The notes: generated from the letters alone by a model not told the origin. A DNA stretch of 64,000 nt from Thermoguttaceae bacterium (GCA_017441605.1 JAFRXD010000042.1:28654-92653), one strand, 5' to 3'. Shown: positions 27,185 through 35,461, numbered from the stretch's first letter. Numbers and translations are program-made.

Positions 27185-27586
27185 ATGCTATCGAAAATTT
27201 TCGCCGGTTCGACCGGCTTGGCGTCGCGTCTCGCGAAGGCGCTCGGAGGGGAGGCGACGCTCAAAATCGCTTGGGACGGCGCGGGCGATCCTCGCGATCG
27301 CGAACTCCGTCCCGTTCCTTGCGCCTGGGAACGCGAGGAGGCGAGCGAGGGCGCGTCTCAAATACCCGGCGGGCGAACTTGGGACGGAAGCCTCGTCGCG
27401 AACGGCTCGCGGCGACGGGAGTCGCGCGCGATTTGCCTCGTTCCCGCCGCGTCGCTCGACGCGCCCCCGAGAGTCGGCGCCGATCTTATAAGTCTCGACG
27501 CGATCGATTATTCCGTCGAAAAGGTCGAGACGGTTCGCGCCGGAGGTTCGAGGGTTCTCTATCGACTTACGTGCGCCAGAGTATAA
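27185..27586 (+). CDS. Putative head-tail joining protein (133 aa)
   Basis: ATG at 27185 with GAGGAGG ten bases upstream. The C-terminal half has the strand pattern of head-tail joining proteins (RVGADLISLDAIDYSVEKVETV, then RVLYRLTCARV). The N-terminus is a short amphipathic helix. The call rests mainly on position: first of a run of four to five tightly spaced genes whose sizes match the connector, terminator, tube and chaperone order of siphophage-type tails. The gap before it (27054-27184) holds divergent leaders. Confidence 0.4.
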   Translation: MLSKIFAGSTGLASRLAKALGGEATLKIAWDGAGDPRDRELRPVPCAWEREEASEGASQIPGGRTWDGSLVANGSRRRESRAICLVPAASLDAPPRVGADLISLDAIDYSVEKVETVRAGGSRVLYRLTCARV

Positions 27587-27601
27587 GAGAGGAGCGCTCG
27601 C

Positions 27602-28051
27602 GTGAGACATATTTTGGACTTTCTTCGCCGCGCGATCTTGGCGCTCAAAATCGGAGGGATCGACGAGAGCGCGATCGTCGAGCCGAACGTTCTGGCGGAC
27701 CTCGGGGAGAAATCGCTCTATTTCGAGATTTCGGCGTCCGACTTCGAGGCGCGTCCCGAGACGGAGCGGAGCGTCGCCGGGAGCCGTCGCGGCTCGATCG
27801 TCGTCAGCGGGGCGCTCGGCCGGGGAATCGATCGGGTCGACGCGATCGCCCAAGCGCTGGTAGATCTGTTCTCAAGTTACAACGCGTCGCGCTTTTACGG
27901 CTGGACGACTCGGGAGCGAGTCTATCCGTTCGTCGGAGCGCGCAGAACCGAGCGCGTTTACGTCGTCGGAGTCGAGCGATCGAACGGAACGGTCGCCGAC
28001 GGACGCTATAAAACGAGAATTTCCGTATTGTTAGACGTTTACGAGGAGTAA
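27602..28051 (+). CDS. Putative tail terminator / minor tail protein (149 aa)
   Basis: GTG start with AGAGGAG upstream, 15 bases after the previous stop. Pattern: N-terminal helix, then alternating strands, with DAIAQALVDLFSSYNASRF and a C-terminal strand pair ending TRISVLLDVYEE, a typical ending for tail-terminator-fold proteins. No enzymatic motif. The call depends on gene order and size. Confidence 0.4.
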   Translation: MRHILDFLRRAILALKIGGIDESAIVEPNVLADLGEKSLYFEISASDFEARPETERSVAGSRRGSIVVSGALGRGIDRVDAIAQALVDLFSSYNASRFYGWTTRERVYPFVGARRTERVYVVGVERSNGTVADGRYKTRISVLLDVYEE

Positions 28052-28054
28052 TGT

Positions 28055-28582
28055 ATGCCGACGAATCTATGGCGAGAAGAGGGCGTCGTTCGCAAAAACG
28101 GTCTGCTGCGCGCCAAATTGACCCTGACCGCGAAAGGAACCGCGAGCGGCTCGACCGCCGCGGTCGGGGACTACTACGAGTTCAACTGCAAGTCGAAGAC
28201 GTTGCCGGCTTGCGCGAAAGCCCCCGTGTGGAGCGACGTTACCGACAATCCCAACGAGCCGACCGGATACGCCTACGCCGGAAAGCCCGAGCGGCTCGAA
28301 ACGATCGAGCTGGTAACCCGCACCCCGCTCCAAACGACCTACGACCAGTTGATCGAGCATCTTAAAGGGGGCGACGTCTTTACGTTGACGTACTTGTACG
28401 ACGACCCCCACGAGACGAGCGTCTACGCGATCTCGCTAGCGAACTGCCAAATTATCGGCGCGGAGCCGACCGGAGGCGGGAACGAGTCGGGCTCGCAGAC
28501 GACGATTCGTATTTTGCCCGAGGGCGGCTCGTCCGACAATATGCCGAGCGTAACCGCGACGCCGCGCTCGAGCCAATCTTAA
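28055..28582 (+). CDS. Putative major tail tube protein (175 aa)
   Basis: Starts three bases after the previous stop, whose end supplies GAGGAG. Beta-rich protein with long strands (LRAKLTLTAKGTASGST, then ERLETIELVTRTP and DVFTLTYLYDDP) and a Gly/Ser-rich C-terminus (GGGNESGSQTTIRI...). Size and place directly before a chaperone with a frameshift site agree with a siphovirus-type tube protein, though no sequence signature proves it. Confidence 0.4.
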   Translation: MPTNLWREEGVVRKNGLLRAKLTLTAKGTASGSTAAVGDYYEFNCKSKTLPACAKAPVWSDVTDNPNEPTGYAYAGKPERLETIELVTRTPLQTTYDQLIEHLKGGDVFTLTYLYDDPHETSVYAISLANCQIIGAEPTGGGNESGSQTTIRILPEGGSSDNMPSVTATPRSSQS

Positions 28583-28604
28583 CGTTTCGATTTAGGAGAC
28601 CGCA

Positions 28605-28967
28605 ATGTTCGATATAAACGAGTATTTGAGCGCCCCTTGCGTCGACGAGTCTTTCGTCGTCGCGCGCGGGACGGAAGAGTTTCGGTTGCGCCGACTTAAC
28701 GGCGCCGAGCGACTGAAGTTCAACGATTTAACGACTCGGTTCGACCGGATACTCTTCGCGCTCGCGCGCGGGGCTCTAACTCCGGAGGGGCGCCCGATCG
28801 GCGAAGAAGCGGCCGGAAAGCTCCTGGCTCGCTCCGGCGCGCTGGGCGAGGCGCTCTTCGAGGACATATTCGACGCGACCCAGCAAGGGCTCGACGCGGA
28901 GCGCGAGATTTGGCGCGACGTTAAAAAAAAATCGCCGAGCGAGGGCTCGACGACTGCGAGGGACTAG
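28605..28967 (+). CDS. Tail assembly chaperone, short (gpG-like) form
   Basis: ATG at 28605 with AGGAG at correct spacing. 120 residues, helical, with FRLRRLNGAERLKFNDL and LFEDIFDATQQGLDAEREIW, similar in style to tail assembly chaperones (the RxLxGxExxxF-type start is common). Reading ends at a stop soon after the nine-A run; the last residues (SPSEGSTTARD) look non-conserved. It is immediately downstream of the presumed tube gene. See the -1 product below. Confidence 0.55.
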   Translation: MFDINEYLSAPCVDESFVVARGTEEFRLRRLNGAERLKFNDLTTRFDRILFALARGALTPEGRPIGEEAAGKLLARSGALGEALFEDIFDATQQGLDAEREIWRDVKKKSPSEGSTTARD

Positions 28968-29209
28968 CGCGCCGCTATCGCCTTCGCCGCGGTCGCGACT
29001 CGGTCGAGCCCCCGACGCGCCGAGAAGCCTTGGCCGACGAATATCGCGAGGCTCTCGAGGCGATCGCGGCGAGGGCCGCGGAGGAGCGCGCTCGTCGAGA
29101 ACTCGCGGACGAGCGCGTTCGCCGCGATTTCGCCCCGACGCTAGCGCGCGCCCTGCGGCGACTCGAGCGCTCGGCTCGTTCGCCCGTTCCCGCGAGACTC
29201 GACGAGTAG
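28605..29209 (+). CDS. Tail assembly chaperone, long (gpGT-like) form made by -1 frameshift
   Basis: After GTT AAA AAA AAA the -1 frame reads IAERGLDDCEGLARRYRL and stays open for 92 codons to a TAG at 29207-29209. It encodes a charged helical domain (ADEYREALEAIAARAAEER, then RRELADERVRRDF) that fits the helical 'T' extension of tail chaperones. The -1 frame has its own TAA just before the A run and no ribosome site, so it is accessible only by slippage. This is the arrangement of lambda G/GT and many siphophages. The T part overlaps the end of the convergent glycosyltransferase by 69 bases. Confidence 0.65.
28923..28931 (+). other. Candidate programmed -1 ribosomal frameshift site (nine A)
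   Basis: Nine consecutive A at the exact point where the zero frame loses protein-like character and the -1 frame gains it. It contains the A AAA AAA slippery heptamer. The bases after it (CGCCGAGCGAGGGCTCG) include short GC-rich complementary arms that could form a stimulatory stem. Confidence 0.65.
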
Positions 29210-30178
29210 CGCGAGCGACTTATAGCTCCAAAAGAGGATTCTCCAAGCTCGAGCTCGAACCAGCGCGACGCGAAGGCGCAGCGATAGCGGAACCCCGCGT
29301 CGCGGCGTCTTCGAGTCTTTAGGAATAAAGAGCGCGCTCCCGACCCGATCGAGAAACTCGCGATACGATTTCGAGGCGAGCGCGAACCCGCGCAGAGAAC
29401 GAAGGGACGTCCAATAGAATTTTAACTCGATGGAGTCCCGATCGCAAACCTCGAATTCGAGCAGTTTTTCGCGCAAAACTAGCGCGCTCTCGAAGTCGCG
29501 CGTCTTCGGAGTCCGCGACAGAGAGCCGAAGTTTCCGCGATTGTAGTAGTATCCGAAATAATCGAGCCCCAGCGCTTTCTTCGCGCGCTTCAGACACAGG
29601 CCGGAGGCCAGCGCCCCCTCGCCGACGCGCAACCCGGCGGGGACTTCGGCGTAGATTTCTCGGAAGAAGTCGGCGCGAACCGCTTTGCACCACACGTATT
29701 GCGGAAAGAACTTTGAGTCCAAAGAGCGAGCGCGAAACCGATTTAGCTCCTTGTCGCCGTAGAGTCCCGGTTTGATTTCGGGGTAGTTCGCGTCGACGAT
29801 TTTGTCGGGATCGAGCAGCCGATGTTTAAAAAGGACGAAATCGAGGCCCTCGTTTGCCTCGATTCCCTCGCGCAAGGTCTCTAGGAGGCGCGAGTCGAGG
29901 CGATCGTCCCCGTCCAAATTGACGATCCAATCTCCCTTTGCGGCTTCCAATCCCGACTTGCGCGCGGCGACCAGTCCTTCGTTGCGCTCCTTCTCGATCA
30001 CGACGAATCTCGGATCCTTCGCCGCGTATTCTCGCGCGATTTCTCCGCACCGATCCGGCGATCCGTCGACGACCAAAATCGCCTCGAAATCGCCGAGCGT
30101 CTGCGACAAAACCGAATCGAGGCAGTCGCGCAAGTACGCCTCGACTTCGAATATGGGAACGATAATTGAAAATAACAT
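29141..30178 (-). CDS. Family 2 glycosyltransferase
   Basis: 345 residues. GT-A fold start FSIIVPIFEVEAYLRDCLDSVLSQ compressed into the first 26 residues, then ILVVDGSPDRCGEIAREY and the metal-binding WIVNLDGDDRLD (DxD-like). The second half has VWCKAVRADFF and LDYFGYYYNRG, typical of GT2 enzymes that build surface polysaccharides. No clear ribosome site precedes the ATG at 30178. The last 23 codons overlap the antisense frameshifted chaperone, and the tail (RGNGRTSRALESPQGAR) looks like accidental coding, so the native end may have been lost when the phage module joined here. Substrate unknown. Confidence 0.85.
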   Translation of the reverse strand: MLFSIIVPIFEVEAYLRDCLDSVLSQTLGDFEAILVVDGSPDRCGEIAREYAAKDPRFVVIEKERNEGLVAARKSGLEAAKGDWIVNLDGDDRLDSRLLETLREGIEANEGLDFVLFKHRLLDPDKIVDANYPEIKPGLYGDKELNRFRARSLDSKFFPQYVWCKAVRADFFREIYAEVPAGLRVGEGALASGLCLKRAKKALGLDYFGYYYNRGNFGSLSRTPKTRDFESALVLREKLLEFEVCDRDSIELKFYWTSLRSLRGFALASKSYREFLDRVGSALFIPKDSKTPRRGVPLSLRLRVALVRARAWRILFWSYKSLALLVESRGNGRTSRALESPQGAR

Positions 30179-30215
30179 AATAAGCGCAAAATGATCGAGC
30201 GCTCGCGCCTCAAAA

Positions 30216-30300
30216 CGACCGAGAACCCTCTAGGGGCGCGTCGATCGGGAATAGCGATCCGCGGGAGAGGGCGGTTTGCCTAACCGCGCGGCCGAGCGAA
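30216..30300 (+). repeat. Dispersed intergenic repeat, partial copy D (distal half)
   Basis: The stretch from CCCTCTAGGGGCG through AGCGATCCGCGGGAGAGGG and TGCCTAACCGCGCGG to GAGCGAAC resembles 63408-63482 of copy C (CGGGAG-GGGCG, CCCAACCGCGCGGTAGCGCGAAC). It fills most of the gap between the LarA-like and glycosyltransferase genes. Confidence 0.4.
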
Positions 30301-31593
30301 CTAAAATTCGCGGTTCTCGAGTTTTTCTTTGGTGGACCAAAGCCCGGCGCTGGGGGTTTCGATAAAGTAAATCTCCTCCCCGTCGGGCATTGTATTGAAC
30401 CCGGTCTTGAGTTTCTTGGGATCGTAGCGTTTCAGGGTCTCTTGGAGATCCGCCCATCCGAAGCAAACGCTTTCCATATCCTCTTTGGAGATATGCCCCG
30501 GGGCGTAGGTAATTTTGAACCGCCCTTCGGAGGAGCCGTGAATCAAGTGGGCGGTTCCGTGCGTAAGATCTTGCAGAACCGGCTCTTTCTTCCAGAGCTT
30601 CATTACGTTTTCGGTTCCGGAGTACCCGAATTGCCGAATGAGTCGATCGACGTCCTCTTGCTCTCCGAAGCGCTTGAGGCCGGGGGCGATAATGAGCAGC
30701 TCGCCTCCGTCGGCCATCGCCATCCTAGTGCGGTAAATCGCCTTATTGGCGACCCAGGTGCTGAAGAACTCGTCCCCTTGCATAACGGCGACGACTTTCT
30801 TCAGCGGAGGAACGATCGTAACGTTTTGCTCTCGCGAGGCGCGCGCCGCGTCGAGATAGACGTCGAGATCGTCGCCGACGTAAACCCCGGTGTGCCCGAG
30901 CTTTCCCTCGGCGTCGTACGCCATCGTTACCTCGACGAACATATCGGGCAGGAATCCGAGGTAGTCTTCTTCCGCCTTGTTATAGCACTTGCGCAGCGGG
31001 GTGAGCAAATTGCCGAGATTGTTCTCGATCCCGCAACACGCCGCCATCATGTGGGAGGCGCAGATCGTCGGCTTGCCGCCGAGCCCGATGAAGTAGTTCT
31101 TATTGTGGTTCGCGAATCCGAGCACCTCGTGCGGAACGACGTGCCCGACGTTGATCACGAGATCCCATTTCTCGCGAACCAGCGCGGTATTGAGCGCGAT
31201 CGGAATCGACCAATCCGCTTTGCCCTTGGAAACTTCCCGAACGAACTCGGCGGGGACTTCCCCAATTTGGGTCGCGCCGTTTCGCCAGTCGTGCTTGAGA
31301 ATTCGCTCCTCGGGAATCGAGCCGAACATCCATTTGTTCTGCTCGGGCGTATGGGGCAAGTGCTGGCCGAGAGTTGGGATAACGTAGACCTCGGCGCTCG
31401 GCGAAAAGATCTTGTAGAGCTCTTCGACGATAAACCCGGCGCCGCTGTGCGCGCGCGTAACGTCCGGAGGCAGGAGCAAAACGCGCTTGGGATCGCGGCA
31501 AATTCGCTCGCGAGCCTCTTGAGCGGCGCGACGAGCCGCGTCGAGAACCTGTTCTTTTGTCAGAGAGCCTTTTTCCACGAACCAAGAGGGCAT
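30301..31593 (-). CDS. LarA-like protein (lactate racemase domain family)
   Basis: 430 residues. N-terminal domain with VLLLPPDVTRAHSGAG and the loop TLGQHLPHT; central VINVGHVVPHEVLGF then NHNKNYFIGLGGKPT, carrying the His and Lys positions that in LarA contact the nickel-pincer cofactor and substrate. C-terminal part contains VVAVMQGDEFFSTWVANKA and ELLIIAPGLKRFG, as in DUF2088/LarA homologues. Members racemise or epimerise 2-hydroxyacids; many paralogues act on other substrates, so specificity is open. No larB, larC or larE cofactor genes are in the window. Same strand as GlyRS, 57 bases after the small conserved gene. Confidence 0.8.
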   Translation of the reverse strand: MPSWFVEKGSLTKEQVLDAARRAAQEARERICRDPKRVLLLPPDVTRAHSGAGFIVEELYKIFSPSAEVYVIPTLGQHLPHTPEQNKWMFGSIPEERILKHDWRNGATQIGEVPAEFVREVSKGKADWSIPIALNTALVREKWDLVINVGHVVPHEVLGFANHNKNYFIGLGGKPTICASHMMAACCGIENNLGNLLTPLRKCYNKAEEDYLGFLPDMFVEVTMAYDAEGKLGHTGVYVGDDLDVYLDAARASREQNVTIVPPLKKVVAVMQGDEFFSTWVANKAIYRTRMAMADGGELLIIAPGLKRFGEQEDVDRLIRQFGYSGTENVMKLWKKEPVLQDLTHGTAHLIHGSSEGRFKITYAPGHISKEDMESVCFGWADLQETLKRYDPKKLKTGFNTMPDGEEIYFIETPSAGLWSTKEKLENREF

Positions 31594-31650
31594 TTCGTTT
31601 TTCCTATCAAACGGGTTTGCATTGGGTTAAGAACCGGTCAAAATCGCGCG

Positions 31651-31932
31651 CTAGCGCCTGATTCGATCGACGACGTCGAACAAAATATCGCGAAACTCCT
31701 CGGGGGACGTTTCCTCCAACGTCTTTCCTTTTCGCTCGAGGGTCTCGTTGACTTTGATCGCCGTCTCCTGCATTTCGGCGTGCGTTTCCTCGCTGCCGCC
31801 GACCAAAGTAAAGTTTTTTCCGCGCGTTAAGCGCTTGTCGCCGTCGGTATTGTCGAGCCCGATCCCGAGCATTTGCGCGCGGGGTTTCGAGCGCGAGGAG
31901 CCTTTCGACCCGGACGTTCCAACTCGTTTCAT
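31651..31932 (-). CDS. Small conserved hypothetical protein (93 aa)
   Basis: Begins with a Ser/Gly/Lys-rich disordered stretch, then MLGIGLDNTDGDKRLTRG, FTLVGGSEETHAEMQ and a C-terminal helix EEFRDILFDVVDRIRR. I recall near-identical motifs in small uncharacterised planctomycete proteins, which supports the taxonomic guess, but no function is known. It sits between GlyRS and the LarA-like gene on the same strand. Confidence 0.65.
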   Translation of the reverse strand: MKRVGTSGSKGSSRSKPRAQMLGIGLDNTDGDKRLTRGKNFTLVGGSEETHAEMQETAIKVNETLERKGKTLEETSPEEFRDILFDVVDRIRR

Positions 31933-32021
31933 CGTAAATCCTTCGCGTAAAATGAGAAATGGGAACGGACAAGAGCGCGGAGTCGAAAAAATCGAATCCG
32001 CGCTCGACGCTCGCGAACGGC

Positions 32022-33665
32022 TTAGCCGATTCGATCTTGCAACTCGGCGAGCAAGTCGTCCTTCTTAACGCGAACCTGCTCGAGCGAGTCGCGATCGCGC
32101 AGGGTCACGGTCCCGTCGGTCATCGTTTGCCCGTCGACGGTAACGCAGAACGGGGTTCCGATTTCGTCCTGACGGCGATAGCGTCGCCCGACGGCGCCCT
32201 TTTCGTCGTACTGAACGGTCATCTTCTTCTTGAGCTCGCCGTAGATTTCGGCGGCGACCTCGGGCATACCGTCTTTCTTAACGAGCGGGAAGACGGCGGC
32301 TTTGATCGGGGCGAGGCGAGGATGCAGCTTCATCACGACGCGCTCTTCCTCTTTGCCCGCCTCGGAGGTCGGGGCTTTGTCGACGGTGTAAGCCTCGCAG
32401 AGGAACGCGAGGGTCGCTCGGTCGGCGCCGGAGCTCGGCTCGATCACGTGCGGAACGAACCGCTCTTTGCGGAGGTCGTCGTAGTACGAGAGATCCTTTC
32501 CGGAACCGCGCCATTTTGGGTTCCCGTCCGGCCCCTTTTCGAGGGTCAGCCCGTCCCCTTCGCGAACCAGCTTGCCCTCCATATGGGAGCGCAGGTCGAA
32601 GTCGCCTCGGTGCGCGACGCCCTCGAGCTCGCCGTACTCGCCCTCGGGGAGGAACGGGAAGGCGTACTCGATATCGGCTGTTCCGACGGAGTAGTGCGCC
32701 AACTCCGCCTTTTCGTGCTCGCGCATTCGGAGCCGCTCGCTCGCCAGACCCATGTCGACGTACCATTGGAACCGACGGTCGCGCCAGAACTGGTACCATT
32801 TCTCGGATTCGTCGGGACGGCAGAAAAACTCGATTTCCATCTGCTCGAACTCGCGACTGCGGAACGTGAAGTTGCGCGGCGTGATCTCGTTGCGGAAGCT
32901 CTTCCCGATTTGTCCGATTCCGAACGGTACCCGAATGCGCGCGCTGTCGACGACGTTCTTGAAGTTGACGAAAATCCCCTGGGCGGTTTCCGGGCGCAGG
33001 AACGCGGCGTCCTCTTCGCCTCCGAGCGCCCCGACCGTCGTTTTGAACATCAAGTTGAACTCGCGCGGCTGGGTGAGGGTTCCGACCGTTTTGGCGTCGG
33101 GCCCGAGAACCTCGGAGAAGTCGCCGTTTTCGAACGAGTCGATTCCGAGGACGTCCCCCTCCCAAGTCAGTTTGTCGGCGTCCTTTTTACGGAACCCGAA
33201 GTATTTGAGCGCCGTTTGCTCGAGCGCGTCGAGTTCGTTTTCCGTCTCGATCGTCGTGACGAAGACGCGGACGTTTTGCGCGGGCGCGCCGTTCTCGCCG
33301 TGTTTAAGCCCCGAGACCCAGCGACCTTTGATGTGGTCGAATCGGTACCGGCGCTTCGACTCGCGGCAGTCGATCATAAAGTCGTGGAAAAGGTCGTAGT
33401 GCCCGGAGCACTTCCAGACTTGCGGGTGCATAATGATCGCGCAGTCGAGCCCGGTCATTTCGAAGGGGCTTGGGGCGCCGGGAAGCGTTAGCATATCGTT
33501 GTGGCCGACGACCATATCGTTCCACCACGCGTCCTTGACGTTCCGCTTCAGTAGAACTCCGAGCGGGCCGTAGTCCCAGAATCCGTTGAGTCCCCCGTAG
33601 ATCTCGCTCGATTGAAACAGAAAGCCGCGGCGCTTGCAGAGCGCGACCAGATCTTCCATCCGCAT
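32022..33665 (-). CDS. glyS: Glycine-tRNA ligase, dimeric class II type
   Basis: 547 residues. N-terminal FLFQSSEIYGGLNGFWDYGPLG is the hallmark of the single-chain (alpha-2) GlyRS. Class II motif 2 appears as FRNEITPRNFTFRSREF with EMEIEFF-like continuation, preceded by LRPETAQGIFVNFKN. Motif 3 is IEPSSGADRATLAFL. The anticodon-binding domain follows (LAPIKAAVFPLVKKDG to the C-terminus). It charges tRNA-Gly in the cytoplasm. Nothing is missing; ends DLLAELQDRIG. It lies 27 bases after the comB-like gene, probably one operon. Confidence 0.95.
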   Translation of the reverse strand: MRMEDLVALCKRRGFLFQSSEIYGGLNGFWDYGPLGVLLKRNVKDAWWNDMVVGHNDMLTLPGAPSPFEMTGLDCAIIMHPQVWKCSGHYDLFHDFMIDCRESKRRYRFDHIKGRWVSGLKHGENGAPAQNVRVFVTTIETENELDALEQTALKYFGFRKKDADKLTWEGDVLGIDSFENGDFSEVLGPDAKTVGTLTQPREFNLMFKTTVGALGGEEDAAFLRPETAQGIFVNFKNVVDSARIRVPFGIGQIGKSFRNEITPRNFTFRSREFEQMEIEFFCRPDESEKWYQFWRDRRFQWYVDMGLASERLRMREHEKAELAHYSVGTADIEYAFPFLPEGEYGELEGVAHRGDFDLRSHMEGKLVREGDGLTLEKGPDGNPKWRGSGKDLSYYDDLRKERFVPHVIEPSSGADRATLAFLCEAYTVDKAPTSEAGKEEERVVMKLHPRLAPIKAAVFPLVKKDGMPEVAAEIYGELKKKMTVQYDEKGAVGRRYRRQDEIGTPFCVTVDGQTMTDGTVTLRDRDSLEQVRVKKDDLLAELQDRIG

Positions 33666-33692
33666 TGTGCGATCCTTTTGTTATTGCTAATG

Positions 33693-34466
33693 TTAGTGTG
33701 TTTGAACGTTGGTTTGTCGCTTGAATCGGGAGTCCAACTTGATCTCTCCGACTCGAAATTCCGCGACTTCCTCGAACGCGTCGAGGTTCGCCGCGTCGTA
33801 AATATCTTTGGTCAACCCGATTTTGCGCAGGTTTTGCCCCCCGGTCGACGCCTTCAGCGCCTCGACGAGCGGGGTCGCCGCTCGCTCGCGCCAGAACTCT
33901 CGCGCGACCTCCGCCTGAACGTTGAGCGCGAACTCGGACGAGCGGCGCGTTAGGCGATCGACGAGCAGCCCCGCGAGCAGGAGATCCTCCTCGGTGAACC
34001 CCCCGTTCGTCCCGGCGCAAACGATCGAGATCGTCTCGGCGCTCTCGCTCAGGATTCTGCGAACGACCGCCTCCGCGTTGACGAACGCCGCCAAAAGAAC
34101 AATTCCTCGACAGCTCAGAATTGCCTTCGTGCCGTTGGTCGTCGTAAAGAGCAGGGTCTTGCCCTCGACGTTTTCCGGGGTATAGAGGTCGGGGGAGTTG
34201 CCGAAGTCGAACCCCTCGATCGGGAGCCCTCCTCGCTCTCCTCCGAGAACGATTTTGTCGGCGTCGTCGGGGCGTCGCTCGACGAGCCCTCGCTTGGCGA
34301 CCAGCGCCTCCTCCACCGTCTCGAACGGCAGGACGCGCTCGGCCCCGGAGCGAAGCGCGGTCGTAATCGTCGTGGTCGCGCGCAAAACGTCGATCGCGAC
34401 GGAAACGCCGGTCGGGGGCAAGTCGCTCGCCAGTTCGGGAAGCGCGAAGGCGTTAAGGTATCTCAC
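33693..34466 (-). CDS. 2-phosphosulfolactate phosphatase family protein (ComB-like)
   Basis: The frame is open from 34688, but the GTG at 34466 is the best start: GAGGA sits seven bases upstream and the product begins RYLNAFALPE just before the conserved core. 257 residues. Motifs: VSVAIDVLRATTTITTAL, GGERGGLPIEGFDFGNSP and TLLFTTTNGTKAI, all diagnostic of ComB proteins, followed by CAGTNGGFTEEDLLLAG. ComB hydrolyses 2-phosphosulfolactate in coenzyme M or sulfolactate routes; in bacteria the physiological role is often unclear. First gene of the leftward operon with GlyRS. Confidence 0.85.
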   Translation of the reverse strand: MRYLNAFALPELASDLPPTGVSVAIDVLRATTTITTALRSGAERVLPFETVEEALVAKRGLVERRPDDADKIVLGGERGGLPIEGFDFGNSPDLYTPENVEGKTLLFTTTNGTKAILSCRGIVLLAAFVNAEAVVRRILSESAETISIVCAGTNGGFTEEDLLLAGLLVDRLTRRSSEFALNVQAEVAREFWRERAATPLVEALKASTGGQNLRKIGLTKDIYDAANLDAFEEVAEFRVGEIKLDSRFKRQTNVQTH

Positions 34467-34499
34467 GGACGTCCTCGGTCGTTGGGGTCGCGCCGCCGC

Positions 34500-34527
34500 T
34501 TGTCGCGGGGCGAAAAACGGGTATAAT
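34500..34527 (+). promoter_or_regulatory. Promoter reading toward the UbiE/MenG gene
   Basis: TTGTCG (34500-34505), a 16-base spacer, perfect TATAAT (34522-34527). It leaves a leader of about 130 bases before the ATG at 34667. Confidence 0.5.
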
Positions 34528-34622
34528 AAAGGAACGCGTCGCAGGCCTCTCGGCCGGAGTCGAAGCTCGTTTCGCCGACGAATCGCGACCGACCGCCGCC
34601 GAGGGGGGACGCGTCTCTCTTC

Positions 34623-34650
34623 ATTATACCCCACTTTTTGAAAAATGGAA
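34623..34650 (-). promoter_or_regulatory. Possible promoter reading toward the ComB-like gene
   Basis: Minus strand TATAAT (34628-34623) with a poor -35 (TTCCAT, 34650-34645) at 16 bases. It faces the rightward promoter at 34500, so the two transcripts would overlap by about 100 bases. Confidence 0.4.
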
Positions 34651-34666
34651 TTACCGAGTCGACGCG

Positions 34667-35461
34667 ATGAGCGATAAAACGGAAACAAAAGCGGCTTCCC
34701 TCGGCGCGGACAAGTCCCCCGAGCGCGTGAGGACGATGTTCGACCAGATCGCCCCGAAATACGACCTGCTCAACGATCTGCTCTCCCTGCGCCTCGCGCG
34801 GCTCTGGCGCCGGAAATTCGCCGCGAAAATCCTCTCGCTTTTGCCCGAGGAGCGCGCGAAGTCGGGGAGCGCCGAATTTCTCGACGCGGCGACCGGGACG
34901 GGGGATCTGCTCGTCGAATTGCGGCGCCAGTGGCGGAAGCGGGCGAAGCGCGGGCTGGTCGCGGGGGAGTTCTCGGGGACGGGAATCGACTTTTCGCCGC
35001 GCATGCTCGAATTGGCGGAGAAGAAATTCGCGCGCGCGAAGATTTCCGGGCTGGAGCTTCTCGAGGCGGACGGAACGGCGCTCCCGTTTCCCGACGCGCG
35101 GTTCGACGCGATTTCGATCTCGTTCGGACTTCGCAATATGCTCGACCCGGCGCGGGGAATCATGGAGATGGCGCGGGTCTGCCGCCCGGGGGGCGTCGTC
35201 GCGATTTTGGAGTTCACGAGAACGCGCGCCCCGATTTTCGGCTCCCTTTTTCGATTCTATTTCCGCAACGTCCTCCCCGCGATCGGGCAAGCGCTCGCGA
35301 AAAACGACAAGGACGCCTATCGCTACCTGCCGCAAAGCGTCGAGGAATTCGACGCTCCGGAGCGGATTCTCGACCACATGCGCGCGGCGGGGCTCGATAG
35401 GGTCGAAAAGCGGTCGATGAATTTTGGGGTTCTCGCTTCGTATTGCGGGATTAAGAAATAA
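34667..35461 (+). CDS. ubiE: Demethylmenaquinone / ubiquinone methyltransferase
   Basis: 264 residues. SAM-binding motif I is FLDAATGTGDLLVEL; the family signatures FDQIAPKYDLLNDLLS near the start, and SISFGLRNMLDP with VCRPGGVVAILEF in the middle, identify UbiE/MenG. The C-terminus GVLASYCGIKK fits. It performs the last C-methylation of menaquinone (or ubiquinone) synthesis at the membrane; menaquinone is the more likely product in the suspected phylum. A short internal Arg/Lys-rich insert (LRRQWRKRAKRG) is unusual but harmless. No strong ribosome site is seen before the ATG. Confidence 0.92.
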   Translation: MSDKTETKAASLGADKSPERVRTMFDQIAPKYDLLNDLLSLRLARLWRRKFAAKILSLLPEERAKSGSAEFLDAATGTGDLLVELRRQWRKRAKRGLVAGEFSGTGIDFSPRMLELAEKKFARAKISGLELLEADGTALPFPDARFDAISISFGLRNMLDPARGIMEMARVCRPGGVVAILEFTRTRAPIFGSLFRFYFRNVLPAIGQALAKNDKDAYRYLPQSVEEFDAPERILDHMRAAGLDRVEKRSMNFGVLASYCGIKK

